Origin: Flavobacterium sp. 90
GTDB lineage: Bacteria; Bacteroidota; Bacteroidia; Flavobacteriales; Flavobacteriaceae
Assembly (NCBI RefSeq): GCF_004339525.1
Contig: NZ_SMGE01000001.1
Coordinates: 2,480,001 to 2,544,000, forward strand
Reading direction: 5' to 3'
DNA length: 64,000 nt
Position numbers and translations under genes: made by a program. Below the pieces are notes generated by a model. That model worked only from the letters and a program-made list of their open reading frames with translations. It ran no database searches and was not told the origin of the DNA. Positions 8,230-18,117 of the stretch are shown here, in pieces (position 1 is the first letter of the stretch; each line of letters begins with the position of its first letter).

Positions 8230-9156
8230 ATGAAAAACTTTTTTATATTATCCTTCATTATTTTATGCTCTATAAAGGTTGCGGCCAAATCGCAATATTT
8301 CAGCAGTGCAGTATTTGTTAATGAATATGAAAGGGCAGTGACTTTTCCTGCCGGATATAATGTTGGTGATTATGTTGAATTTGTAAAGGTTAGCCCTTTA
8401 TCTGCGGGGGCAAGTGGTAATTATCAAATTTCTATAAATTATTCACGTGGCAATATTGCGGCAGGGGCTACACATCTGGCTTCTCTATCTCATGCAAATC
8501 CCGCATTGTGGAGAGAAGTCGGGCGTACAAATAATAATCCGTATGTAAGTCTGCAAACAAATTTTACAATTGATTGTAATACAGAATCGTCAAATCCACG
8601 ATTTCGTATTAGAGCAATTAATACTTATGGAACCACTACAGCACCTATTACGGTTTATATAAAAGTCGTTTCTTTAAATTCTAATGGTGCTTTTACTGCA
8701 TTGAGTCTAGCTGGAAATGATCAGACTGTTTCAAAATTTTTGGCAATGACTACAGATTGGGATTTGTATGTAGGAAATAATTTTACCGCCACTGGAGCTT
8801 TGCTTGCAATTAAGGCAATTCAAAATGGTAATGTGGGAATAGGGACATCAAATCCAACAGAAAAGCTTACTGTTGCAGGAAATATAAGTTCAAGAGAAGT
8901 AAAAGTGACTGTGGACGCCGGAGCCGATTTTGTTTTTGAGAACGATTATAAACTCAATTCTTTGGACTTTTTAGATAAATACATCAAAGAGAATAAACAT
9001 TTGCCTGAAATTGCTTCCGCAGAAGAAATGCAAAAAGATGGAATCAATCTGTCTGAAATGAATATTAAACTTTTGCAGAAAATTGAAGAATTAACTTTGT
9101 ATGTAATTGAGCAGGACAAGCGTTTAGAAAAGTTGGAAAAAGGGAATAAGCTATAA
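8230..9156 (+). CDS. Secreted protein with NVGIGT/LLQKIEELTLY C-terminal domain
   Basis: The 308 residues start at MKNFFIL. A TTG two codons upstream is ignored because the ATG directly begins a signal peptide (to about VAAKS, residue 20). The middle part is beta-rich and unrecognised. The C-terminal 110 residues contain GNVGIGTSNPTEKLTVAG, SREVKV, DFVFENDYKL, NKHLPEIAS and MNIKLLQKIEELTLY. This architecture is common in Bacteroidetes and resembles the stalk-plus-coiled-coil end of tail-fibre or S74-type proteins, with a short heptad tail. It pairs with the next gene, which shares this end. Likely exported and possibly oligomeric. Function unknown. Confidence 0.75.
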   Translation: MKNFFILSFIILCSIKVAAKSQYFSSAVFVNEYERAVTFPAGYNVGDYVEFVKVSPLSAGASGNYQISINYSRGNIAAGATHLASLSHANPALWREVGRTNNNPYVSLQTNFTIDCNTESSNPRFRIRAINTYGTTTAPITVYIKVVSLNSNGAFTALSLAGNDQTVSKFLAMTTDWDLYVGNNFTATGALLAIKAIQNGNVGIGTSNPTEKLTVAGNISSREVKVTVDAGADFVFENDYKLNSLDFLDKYIKENKHLPEIASAEEMQKDGINLSEMNIKLLQKIEELTLYVIEQDKRLEKLEKGNKL

Positions 9157-9179
9157 AAAAGTAAAATGAAAAAAGTAAA

Positions 9180-9896
9180 ATGAAAAAAGTATTTAAATTA
9201 ACTATTGTTTTGTTATTGTTGCTGTGCTCTCAAAAAAGTATTTCACAAGGTATTATTACATCAACAGATGGGAGTGTAAATGCGATTAATGCATCTTCAA
9301 CTACAATTCCTAAAACTGATTTAAGTAATGCAATGTGGACCGCAACTAATGCATATTGGGCAACGCCACTTATTTACAGATCAAGAAGATTCCCTGAAGA
9401 TGGAACTGGAATTTTTCCTTTTAATAATTATGGAGAATTGATGATTCAAGGAACATCTCACGGAAATTATAATAAAGGCATTAGTTTGTTAACGTGGGAC
9501 GGGGTTAGTGCATCCGCAGAAATTAGAATGAGAATTTCACCAAATGGTAATGTTGGTATTGGAACAATAACAACAGGAACTCATAAACTTGCAGTTGAAG
9601 GTTCAATTGCAGCACGAGAAATAAAAGTACAGGCTACAGGCTGGGCAGATTTTGTTTTTAAAAAAGAATACAATTTGCCAACACTTCAAGAAGTTGAAAA
9701 ACATATTGCTGAGAAAGGGCATTTGGAAAATATTCCAAGTGAAGAAGATGTTTTAAAAAATGGAATTAATCTGGGTGAGATGAATGCTAAATTACTGCAG
9801 AAAATAGAAGAAATGACTTTGTATATGATTGATCAGAATAAACAAATAATCGATTTGCAAAAAAGATTAGAAAAAGTAGAAGTACACACAAGATAA
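9180..9896 (+). CDS. Secreted protein with the same NVGIGT/LLQKIEE C-terminal domain
   Basis: The 238-residue protein has a signal peptide (KLTIVLLLLLCSQKSISQ). Its N-terminal 110 residues are not recognised. The C-terminal half matches the preceding gene: NGNVGIGT, HKLAVEGSIAAREIKV, ADFVFKKEYNLP, MNAKLLQKIEEMTLY, then a coiled-coil end. The gap to the previous gene is 23 bases, so the two are likely co-transcribed. The start region contains a duplicated AAAAAAGTAAAATG word. The first copy makes a five-codon frame (9166-9183) whose stop overlaps this ATG. A terminator follows. Probably an exported partner or paralogue of the previous protein. Confidence 0.75.
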   Translation: MKKVFKLTIVLLLLLCSQKSISQGIITSTDGSVNAINASSTTIPKTDLSNAMWTATNAYWATPLIYRSRRFPEDGTGIFPFNNYGELMIQGTSHGNYNKGISLLTWDGVSASAEIRMRISPNGNVGIGTITTGTHKLAVEGSIAAREIKVQATGWADFVFKKEYNLPTLQEVEKHIAEKGHLENIPSEEDVLKNGINLGEMNAKLLQKIEEMTLYMIDQNKQIIDLQKRLEKVEVHTR

Positions 9897-10198
9897 TTTA
9901 AGATTACAAAAGTGTTAAAAAAGCAAGATTTATGTCTTGCTTTTTTTAATTACCATATTTTTTTTCTTACCCATGTATTTTTATTAAATCCTTATTTTTT
10001 TTCTTAAAAATTATATGTATGCATAGTAATTTGTGACTTGTGTGTTTGATGTTTGATTTTAATTTAATAAATCGAACTGACGAATAGTTAAAATACTAAC
10101 TAAAAACATGCTAAATATTAATTTATTTTAACGTTTTTTTATTAATATTAAAAATATTTGTATTTTGGCTATATAAACTAACCAAAAACAAACCTAAC
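9897..10198. other. AT-rich intergenic region of 302 bp, terminator plus TonB-receptor promoter region
   Basis: It contains the terminator at 9921-9947 and a candidate AATATTTG -7-like box at 10153-10160. The rest is AT-rich with no credible coding potential. Confidence 0.5.
9921..9947 (+). terminator. Rho-independent terminator after the coiled-coil pair
   Basis: Stem AAGCAAGA/TCTTGCTT with a six-base loop, followed by a T-run. Confidence 0.85.
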
Positions 10199-13045
10199 AT
10201 GAGAGTGTATTTACTAATTATGTTGTTTTTCAGCGGAATATCCTTTGCGCAGAATACAATTACTGGTTCTGTTACTGACGGTAACAAACAAGCTATTCCT
10301 GGTGCCAACGTTGTTATTGTAGGAGATCGCAGCGGTGCTTCTACTGACTTTGATGGGACATTTAAATTGACTACTTCAACTAAGCCGCCATTTACTATTA
10401 AAGTATCTGCGGTTGGATTTACTTCTAAGACGGTAAATGTTACATCGGCTAACCAAAAGATAGATGTGGTTTTGAAAGATGAAGAAAATAAACTGGATGA
10501 AATTGTAGTTTCTGCTTCAAGAACTCCTGAACGTGTTTTAGAATCTCCGGTTACCATTGAGAGAATGGGAATTCAGGATATTAAAAAAACTGCTTCACCA
10601 TCTTTTTACGACGGTATGGAGAATATGAAAGAGGTGCAGATGAATACCAGTAGTATGACTTTTAAATCTGTAAATACCAGAGGTTTTGCAACTGTAGCAA
10701 ATACTCGTTTTATGCAATTGGTTGACGGAATGGATAACTCATCTCCATTGTTGAATTTTGTACTTGGTAATATGATCGGGGTTTCTGAGATAGATGTTCA
10801 GAGTGTTGAGCTTCTACCGGGAGCTTCTTCTGCGTTATATGGAGCGAATGCTTTCAACGGAATTTTGTTTATGAACAGTAAAAGTCCGTTTACAAGTCAG
10901 GGGATTTCGACTTACTTAAAAATGGGGCAAACTTCTCAAAATGCTGCTGGTAACAACATATATTATGATTTTGGGATTAGAATGGCTCATGCGTTCAATA
11001 AATATATTGCTGTCAAAGCTAACTTTACTTATATGGAAGCTACTGATTGGTATGCAACAGATTATAATGATAAAACAATTGCCGGAATCGACAGAAGTAA
11101 TCCAAATTATGATGGTATAAATGTTTATGGTGATGAGGTTTCTACAAACCTAAAAGGAGTAGGGCAATCATTGGCAAGTTTAGGATTGATTCCTGCTGCA
11201 GCTGTAAATTTATTGCCAAGCACAAATGTTAGTAGAACTGGTTATAAAGAAACAGATCTTACAGATAATAAAGCAGGTAATACCAAAATAGATTTTTCAT
11301 TTCATGGAAGACCTTTTGGAGATGAAAGATTAGAAATTATCTGGCAAAGTAAATTTGGTTTTGGTAACGCTGTTTATCAGGGAGCAAACAGATATTATCT
11401 GAACAACTTTGCAATGCAACAACATAAATTAGAATTTAAAGGAAAGAACTTCTTTTTAAGAGGATATACAACATCAGAAGATGGTGGTAACTCATATGAT
11501 ATGGTGTTTACAGGAATTAATGTAGATAGAAAATGGAAAGATGATAAAACATGGTTTGGTCAATACGCGGGTGCATATATTCAGTCTACTTTAGGCGGAG
11601 CTACTCCGGAACAGGCACATTCGATTGCAAGAAGTACAGCTGACACAGGACGTTACGTGCCGGGATCGCAAGCGTTTAAAAATGCTTTTAATCAGGTAAT
11701 CAATGACGAAAGCGTGCTTACAGGTTCTAAATTAGTTGATAATTCAAGAATTTACCATTCAGATGCCAATTATAACTTTAAAGAAATGATAAAATGGGCT
11801 GAAATTCAGGTTGGAGGATCTTTTAGATTGTATGAGTTGAATTCTCACGGAAGAATCTATACAGATGCAAACGGTCCTATCAATTATAATGAATATGGAG
11901 CTTATACACAATTAGCTAAAAAATTCATGGACGATAGACTAAAGTTTACAGGATCTATTCGTTATGACAAATCAAAAAATTTCGACGGAAATTTTTCTCC
12001 TAGATTAGCACTTGTGTATTCTGGAGGAGAAAAGAAGAATCATAATTTCAGAGGATCTTTTCAAACAGGTTTCAGAAATCCATCGACACAAGATCAATAC
12101 ATTGGATTTAATATTGGAAATGCTGTGTTGTTAGGTTCTGCTCCGGATAACTTAGGAAGATTTAGTGAAACTTTTAATGTAAGTGCCGAAGGTCAGGCAT
12201 ATAATGGTGGACAGGCAACAAAAAATATGACAGGTTATGATGCTTATGATAATTCTTATATCGCAAGTTCAGTAACAGCTTTTGGTGCAATGGCAGGAAC
12301 TAATCCATACGAAGCAGTTAAATTACTGAAAAAAGCGAGAGCAAATTTGGTGCAACCGGAAAAAGTAAAAGCTTTTGAGTTAGGATATCGTTCTGTTTAT
12401 GAAGGTTTTTCTATAGATGTAAACGGTTATTATAATATTTACAATGACTTTATTGGTAACCTTAATGTTATTTCCACTTATTATGGACAAGCTCAGGATA
12501 GTCCAAACATTGGTAGTCCTGGAGTTCCTCCATCACCAGCAGATAAAGGTTTTCAATCAGTACGTGCAATCCAAAACGGAGAATATAGAGCATATCAATT
12601 ATATACAAACTCAGATGTTGAAATTCATTCGTTAGGTTTTGGTATTGGACTTTCTAAAAAAGTAATTGCTGATTTTGAATTAGGATTAAACTATAACTAT
12701 GCTCAATTTGATTTTGATCAGGCAAAAGATCCAAGTTTTGAAGCTGGTTTTAATACGCCAAAACACAGAATTAAAGCTTCTATTGGAAATGAGAAATTAT
12801 TCAAAAACTTCGGATTCAATGTAAGCGGAAGATGGAATAGTGAATACATGTGGGAATCAAGTTTTGCTGACGGTTTAATTAAATCGGCTACAGTAATTGA
12901 TGCGCAAATTAATTATGCGGTGCCGGTATTGAAATCTGTTTTCAAAATAGGAGCAGCAAATATTGGAGGAAAAGAATATACTCAGGTAATTGGAGCAGGA
13001 GCTATTGGTCAGCAATATTTTGCTTCCTGGACAATCAATCCGTAA
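10199..13045 (+). CDS. TonB-dependent outer-membrane receptor with carboxypeptidase-like N-domain
   Basis: The 948-residue protein has a signal peptide ending GISFAQ (residue 18). A carboxypeptidase D-like regulatory domain follows (ITGSVTDGNKQAIPGANVVI to about residue 95), then a TonB plug (EIVVSASRTPERVLESP; VELLPGASSALYGANAFNG) and a long beta-barrel. It ends YFASWTINP. This is the SusC/CirA-like architecture used to import ligands across the outer membrane with TonB energy. It is followed 84 bases later by a SGNH-hydrolase lipoprotein, so the substrate is probably an esterified or lipid-like compound, or an acylated glycan. That substrate idea is inference from context. The barrel seems intact. 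Confidence 0.9.
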   Translation: MRVYLLIMLFFSGISFAQNTITGSVTDGNKQAIPGANVVIVGDRSGASTDFDGTFKLTTSTKPPFTIKVSAVGFTSKTVNVTSANQKIDVVLKDEENKLDEIVVSASRTPERVLESPVTIERMGIQDIKKTASPSFYDGMENMKEVQMNTSSMTFKSVNTRGFATVANTRFMQLVDGMDNSSPLLNFVLGNMIGVSEIDVQSVELLPGASSALYGANAFNGILFMNSKSPFTSQGISTYLKMGQTSQNAAGNNIYYDFGIRMAHAFNKYIAVKANFTYMEATDWYATDYNDKTIAGIDRSNPNYDGINVYGDEVSTNLKGVGQSLASLGLIPAAAVNLLPSTNVSRTGYKETDLTDNKAGNTKIDFSFHGRPFGDERLEIIWQSKFGFGNAVYQGANRYYLNNFAMQQHKLEFKGKNFFLRGYTTSEDGGNSYDMVFTGINVDRKWKDDKTWFGQYAGAYIQSTLGGATPEQAHSIARSTADTGRYVPGSQAFKNAFNQVINDESVLTGSKLVDNSRIYHSDANYNFKEMIKWAEIQVGGSFRLYELNSHGRIYTDANGPINYNEYGAYTQLAKKFMDDRLKFTGSIRYDKSKNFDGNFSPRLALVYSGGEKKNHNFRGSFQTGFRNPSTQDQYIGFNIGNAVLLGSAPDNLGRFSETFNVSAEGQAYNGGQATKNMTGYDAYDNSYIASSVTAFGAMAGTNPYEAVKLLKKARANLVQPEKVKAFELGYRSVYEGFSIDVNGYYNIYNDFIGNLNVISTYYGQAQDSPNIGSPGVPPSPADKGFQSVRAIQNGEYRAYQLYTNSDVEIHSLGFGIGLSKKVIADFELGLNYNYAQFDFDQAKDPSFEAGFNTPKHRIKASIGNEKLFKNFGFNVSGRWNSEYMWESSFADGLIKSATVIDAQINYAVPVLKSVFKIGAANIGGKEYTQVIGAGAIGQQYFASWTINP

Positions 13046-13129
13046 TTGCAAAATCTCAGATAAAACAAATATGTTATTTACTTTTCTTAAGTAGGATTTA
13101 GAAAGTGATAATTTTAAAATATATAAATT

Positions 13130-14686
13130 ATGATAAAAAATTTCAAATGGCTTTTATTGGTTTCGTTGACCTTTGGAGCCTGTAATAGTGATGACAATGC
13201 TACAACTGTAGTAGATTCATCTGATGGATTGCCTTTGACAGCGGGTTCTGCTAATTTTTCAAAATACGTTGCATTAGGAGATTCTTTTGCTGCAGGATTT
13301 AGTGGGAATGCTTTATTTGTTAAAGGACAAGAAGGAGCTTATCCAAATTTATTAGCACAGCAATTTGCTTTAGTAGGTGGAGGTGAGTTTAAAACGCCTT
13401 TTGCAAATGATAATATAGGAGGGCTTTTATTAGGAGGAAATGTTATTGCCGGACCTCGTTTGTATTTTAATAATGTTATAACGCCAGAGCATCCTGCTTC
13501 AAGTGTTGATCCTGTAAGTGGAAAACCAACAACTGAAGTTACAGCGCACTTGTCTGGATCTTTTAATAATTTAGGAGTGCCTGGGGCTAAAAGTTTTCAC
13601 TTGTTGGCGCCTGGTTATGGTAATCCTGCAGGAGTAGCTGTGGGAACGGCAAATCCATATTTTGCTCGCTTTGCTTCAAGTGCAACTACAACAGTTTTAG
13701 CAGATGCTCTAAGTCAGAATCCTACTTTTTTCTCCTTATGGATTGGAGGAAATGATGAATTAGGTTATGCAACCGCAGGTGGAGATCCTGCCGTAAACCC
13801 TTTAACGCCTCCTGCTACTTTTGACGGTGCATATAAAGCTTTAGTTGATCAGCTTGTAGCTGGTGGAAAAAAAGGCGTTGTGGCTAATTTGCCTGTTGTA
13901 ACGACACTTCCTTATTTTCATGTTATAGCTTATAATCAATTAAGTCAGGCTAGTTTAACTGTTGGAGGAGTTAGTATGGTTAATACGTTAAATGCGCAAT
14001 TATACGGACCTATACATGGTGCGTTGGCTTATTTAGGTCAGGGAGATAGAATCAAACTTTTGTCTACAACCGGGAATAACCCAATGATTATGGTAGATGA
14101 AAATTTGCCTGATTTGTCTGCGAGTTTAAAAGCGGTATTAATGGGCGGCGGATTAGATGCTACTACTGCTACAGTATTAGGACAGATTTTTGGAAGAGCA
14201 AGACAAACGCAGCCAACTGATTTAATTTGTTTAAGTGCTTCTTCAAGAATTGGTAAAGTTCCGTCGGTAGCGGCTGATGGAGTTGCTTCGCCTTCGCCAT
14301 CGTTGTCGCAATTAGGAGTTACTTTTCCTTTACCTGACAGATATGTATTGTTGCCAAGCGAAGTAGCAGAGATTGAAGTGGCTACTACGGCTTATAATGC
14401 AACAATTAAAGCAGCGTCTGACGCGAACAATTTAGCATTTGTAGATGCGAAAGCAATTATGGATCAATTAGGTACGACAAACGGAATAACGACTAATAAT
14501 GTCACTTTGACTTCTACATTTGTAACCGGAGCAGCTTTTTCTGTAGATGGAGTTCATCCTTCTCCAAGAGGATATGCTTTGATTGCAAATAAATTTATAG
14601 AGGCAATTAATTTAAAATACGGATCAAACCTTAAAGGTGTAGACGTAAGTAAATATCAGGTTTTGTTTCCTGCAGTATTACCGTAA
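13130..14686 (+). CDS. SGNH/GDSL-hydrolase lipoprotein
   Basis: The 518-residue protein has a lipoprotein signal (FKWLLLVSLTFGAC, Cys18) followed by NSDDN, so it is membrane-anchored and possibly surface-exposed. The SGNH catalytic blocks are in order: block I ALGDSFAAG with nucleophile Ser52, a GGND block (WIGGNDELG near residue 206), and block V DGVHPSPRGY near residue 477 supplying Asp and His. The family hydrolyses ester bonds in lipids or acylated carbohydrates. It is longer than simple GDSL enzymes because of an extended middle region. It sits just downstream of the TonB receptor, suggesting processing of the ligand at the outer membrane. Family confident, substrate unknown. Confidence 0.85.
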   Translation: MIKNFKWLLLVSLTFGACNSDDNATTVVDSSDGLPLTAGSANFSKYVALGDSFAAGFSGNALFVKGQEGAYPNLLAQQFALVGGGEFKTPFANDNIGGLLLGGNVIAGPRLYFNNVITPEHPASSVDPVSGKPTTEVTAHLSGSFNNLGVPGAKSFHLLAPGYGNPAGVAVGTANPYFARFASSATTTVLADALSQNPTFFSLWIGGNDELGYATAGGDPAVNPLTPPATFDGAYKALVDQLVAGGKKGVVANLPVVTTLPYFHVIAYNQLSQASLTVGGVSMVNTLNAQLYGPIHGALAYLGQGDRIKLLSTTGNNPMIMVDENLPDLSASLKAVLMGGGLDATTATVLGQIFGRARQTQPTDLICLSASSRIGKVPSVAADGVASPSPSLSQLGVTFPLPDRYVLLPSEVAEIEVATTAYNATIKAASDANNLAFVDAKAIMDQLGTTNGITTNNVTLTSTFVTGAAFSVDGVHPSPRGYALIANKFIEAINLKYGSNLKGVDVSKYQVLFPAVLP

Positions 14687-14707
14687 AGCCAAATTTTTTT
14701 TAGTAAG

Positions 14708-14744
14708 AAAGCCGCGCATTTCTAAAATGTAGTGGCTTTTTTTT
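14708..14744 (+). terminator. Terminator after the SGNH lipoprotein
   Basis: AAAGCC...GGCTTT outer stem with an ATTT/AAAT inner stem, followed by an eight-base T-run. The stem is imperfect in the middle. Confidence 0.65.
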
Positions 14745-14828
14745 ATTTTGGTAAAAAATGCTTTTTTCTGTATTTGAAGCCTGAGTTTTAGGAATCAAAC
14801 AAAATAATAGTATTTTTTATAAAAAAAA

Positions 14829-14858
14829 ATTGATTTTATATTTTAAAAAATTATCTTT
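14829..14858 (+). promoter_or_regulatory. Promoter of atpD-atpC (TTG-N19-TATCTTTG)
   Basis: TTG at 14829-14831 and TATCTTTG at 14851-14858 with a 19-nt spacer fit the Bacteroidetes -33/-7 consensus exactly. The leader to the ATG at 14921 would be about 55-60 nt. Confidence 0.7.
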
Positions 14859-14917
14859 GCGCTCTGAAAAAAGAGGTATTTTCGATAAACCTAAATAGCT
14901 ATTTAATAAATACATAA

Positions 14918-16432
<1,515 letters not shown>

Positions 16433-16442
16433 TATAATTATG

Positions 16443-16505
16443 AATTATGAGTTATAAATTATGAGTATCAACTCACTTATAACTCATAACTTATAACTCA
16501 TAACT
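16443..16505. repeat. Imperfect 24-nt inverted repeat between atpD and atpC
   Basis: The left arm (16443-16466) and right arm (16482-16505) are reverse complements except at two positions. Both are built from the word TTATGAGTTATAA, with a 15-nt loop. The transcript between atpD and atpC would fold into a long AU-rich hairpin. It may be a repeat-element insertion or an mRNA stability or translation device. Confidence 0.7.
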
Positions 16506-16513
16506 AAAAAAAG

Positions 16514-16795
16514 ATGATTTTAGAAATAGTATCACCAGAAGCAAAATTATTTTCAGGAGAAGTAACAGCCGTTACATTGCCTGGAGTTGATGGAAGCTTT
16601 CAAATATTGAATCACCACGCTCCTATTGTTTCTATTTTAGAAAAAGGAACTATTAAAATTGCAGCGTCAAGTTTCAATTTCCCTAAAGAGGTAGCGAGTA
16701 AATTCACGAAAGTAAATGACCAAACCTATACATTAGAGATTACGTCAGGTACTATCGAGATGAAAGACAATAAAATTATTGTATTAGTTGACTAA
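16514..16795 (+). CDS. atpC: F-type ATP synthase epsilon subunit, short form
   Basis: The 93-residue protein begins MILEIVSPEAKLFSGEV, with VTLPGVDGSFQILNHHAPIVS typical of the N-terminal beta-sandwich that joins the F1 central stalk. It ends soon after that domain. The C-terminal two-helix part of about 40-50 residues, which in E. coli-type subunits inhibits ATP hydrolysis, is absent. Short epsilon subunits are usual in Bacteroidetes, so I do not think it is truncated. It is downstream of atpD, separated by a hairpin-forming repeat, and followed by a strong terminator. Confidence 0.95.
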   Translation: MILEIVSPEAKLFSGEVTAVTLPGVDGSFQILNHHAPIVSILEKGTIKIAASSFNFPKEVASKFTKVNDQTYTLEITSGTIEMKDNKIIVLVD

Positions 16796-16819
16796 AACAA
16801 TTTTAGAATAAATATTAAA

Positions 16820-16847
16820 AGCCATTCACTAAGTGAATGGCTTTTTT
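16820..16847 (+). terminator. Terminator after atpC
   Basis: Perfect stem AGCCATTCACT/AGTGAATGGCT with a one-base loop core, followed by TTTTTT. Confidence 0.9.
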
Positions 16848-17048
16848 GTTTTTGTTTATTTTGAAGTGATGGTTTTCTATTTTTGTATTATTCCCCAAAA
16901 ACTGCTGGAAACATATGCGTTTAAAGTTAATCCGGAGATAATTGCGTGATGGATAGAACAAAACAGAAATCGGGAAAATTAAAAGCGTATTTCTCAATAT
17001 ACAAAAGCCTAACATTTACGTTCCTGCTGCCAGATGCTCTGTATAGTT

Positions 17049-17359
17049 TTAGTTTTCTTTTTTATAAAACAGCCAGTAAGTGGTAAAGCCATCATCGCCA
17101 TTAGATTTGAGTACTTTCTCATGAAATGAAGCGTTTTTTCTTTTCGTTCATAACGTGTATTATTTTTTCTTTTTGAACAGGATCTGAAATCGCAGTGATT
17201 TCCTGATTTCCTTTGTGAAGATCAATAAGAGGAGTTTCTTTTGGAATATTAGAAATGAAAACAAAAATAGTCGCAACAAAGAAGAAAAAAATAATATGAG
17301 AGAATTTTAAAATAAAGATGAAAAGTTAGATATCAATGTAGAGCTTTTTTATACTTCAT
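17049..17359 (-). pseudogene. Decayed small membrane-anchored protein gene
   Basis: On the minus strand a hydrophobic segment (HIIFFFFVATIFVFISN) is followed by a plausible polar tail (IPKETPLIDLHKGNQEITA, then EKIIHVMNEKKKR) and stops. In the next frame the sequence continues as FHEKVLKSNGDDGFTTYW and LFYKKEN before a stop at 17049. The break falls at an A-rich run (17135-17150), typical for a slippage frameshift. There is no usable ATG for the hydrophobic part. An ATG at 17359 (MKYKKALH) is out of frame after a second disruption. I read this as one small gene broken by two lesions. No family recognised. Confidence 0.4.
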
Positions 17360-17459
17360 ATGCAAGGAAAGCGCATCTTTAATCATAAATATGTCAGAAA
17401 ATTAACAAAATATGCGAAAAACACGCAAAAAATATGCAAATTTTTTGCTGCATATCTGA

Positions 17460-17467
17460 TATATTTG
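17460..17467 (+). promoter_or_regulatory. Candidate -7 box TATATTTG for the three small secreted proteins
   Basis: Exact TAnnTTTG match 29 nt before the first ATG. No clear TTG at normal spacing. The upstream 60 nt are A-rich with ATATGCnAA words. Confidence 0.45.
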
Positions 17468-17496
17468 TAAGTATATTAACACTTAAAAACATTATT

Positions 17497-17763
17497 ATGA
17501 AAAAAGTTGTTTTAGGAATGCTATTAGTAGCATTAGGTTTTGGGACGATGTCTCTAACTACGAGTTCTGAGTATGTTGTCAAAACGTCAATGAATCAAAA
17601 AGAAGTTGTAGTTGGTCCTACTTACACAATTCCTTGGAAAAGTTGTTGTGAATCACCGCTTACGCCTATTTACATAGACTTAGCTAAACGCGGGTATCCA
17701 AGTTCAACTAATTTTACTATTAATAGTACCACAAGTACTACTGTTACTTATACAATTTGGTAA
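17497..17763 (+). CDS. Small secreted SCCESP-motif protein, copy 1
   Basis: The 88-residue protein starts at MKKVVLGML. The longer frame from 17434 adds residues before the signal peptide and overlaps the promoter box, so I reject it. The signal peptide runs to about residue 23 (FGTMSLTTSS). The mature part of about 65 residues contains VGPTYTIPWKSCCESP and ends NSTTSTTVTYTIW. It is the first of three tandem paralogues sharing the signal peptide, the GPTYT-W-SCCESP motif and the TTSTTVTY tail. It lacks the four residues before FGPTY present in copies 2 and 3. No known family. The paired cysteines and small size suggest a folded exported peptide or protein. Confidence 0.7.
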   Translation: MKKVVLGMLLVALGFGTMSLTTSSEYVVKTSMNQKEVVVGPTYTIPWKSCCESPLTPIYIDLAKRGYPSSTNFTINSTTSTTVTYTIW

Positions 17764-17800
17764 TATTTGTTAGCATATTAATATTTTAAAATAATTTATT

Positions 17801-18082
17801 ATGAAAAAAGTTTTTTTAGGAATGTTATTATTAGCATTAGGTTTTGGAACGATGTCTCTAACTACAAGTTCTGATTCTGTTGCTAAAACTTTACTGTCCC
17901 AAAAAGAGGTTGAAGTTGCAAAAGTTACATTTGGTCCTACATATACCATTCCCTGGAATAGTTGCTGTGAGTCACCGATTTTTACTATTGAGCGTGATAT
18001 TGCGGCGCGAGGGCTACCAGCAAGTACTAATTTTATAATTAAAAGCACCACAAGTACTACTGTAACTTATAATATTTTTTAA
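17801..18082 (+). CDS. Small secreted SCCESP-motif protein, copy 2
   Basis: The 93-residue paralogue of the preceding gene has a nearly identical signal peptide (MKKVFLGMLLLALGFGTMS). The mature part has TFGPTYTIPWNSCCESP, then ERDIAARGLPASTNF and KSTTSTTVTYNIF. It starts 38 bases after copy 1 with no terminator between, so all three are probably one transcript. Conserved between copies are the W-x-SCCESP core, a charged E/D-rich helix-like stretch followed by RG, and the Thr-rich end. Function unknown. Confidence 0.7.
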   Translation: MKKVFLGMLLLALGFGTMSLTTSSDSVAKTLLSQKEVEVAKVTFGPTYTIPWNSCCESPIFTIERDIAARGLPASTNFIIKSTTSTTVTYNIF

Positions 18083-18117
18083 TACACCCAAAATATTAAA
18101 CATTTAAAGAATTTACT

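Noticed and set aside
16815..17015. 66-codon minus-strand frame after atpC
   Set aside because: It ends inside the atpC terminator, has no conserved-looking sequence and no start context. The better coding signal nearby is the broken gene at 17049-17359.
17434..17496. Longer N-terminus of small secreted protein copy 1
   Set aside because: It overlaps the TATATTTG promoter box, and copies 2 and 3 both start at the aligned MKKV.
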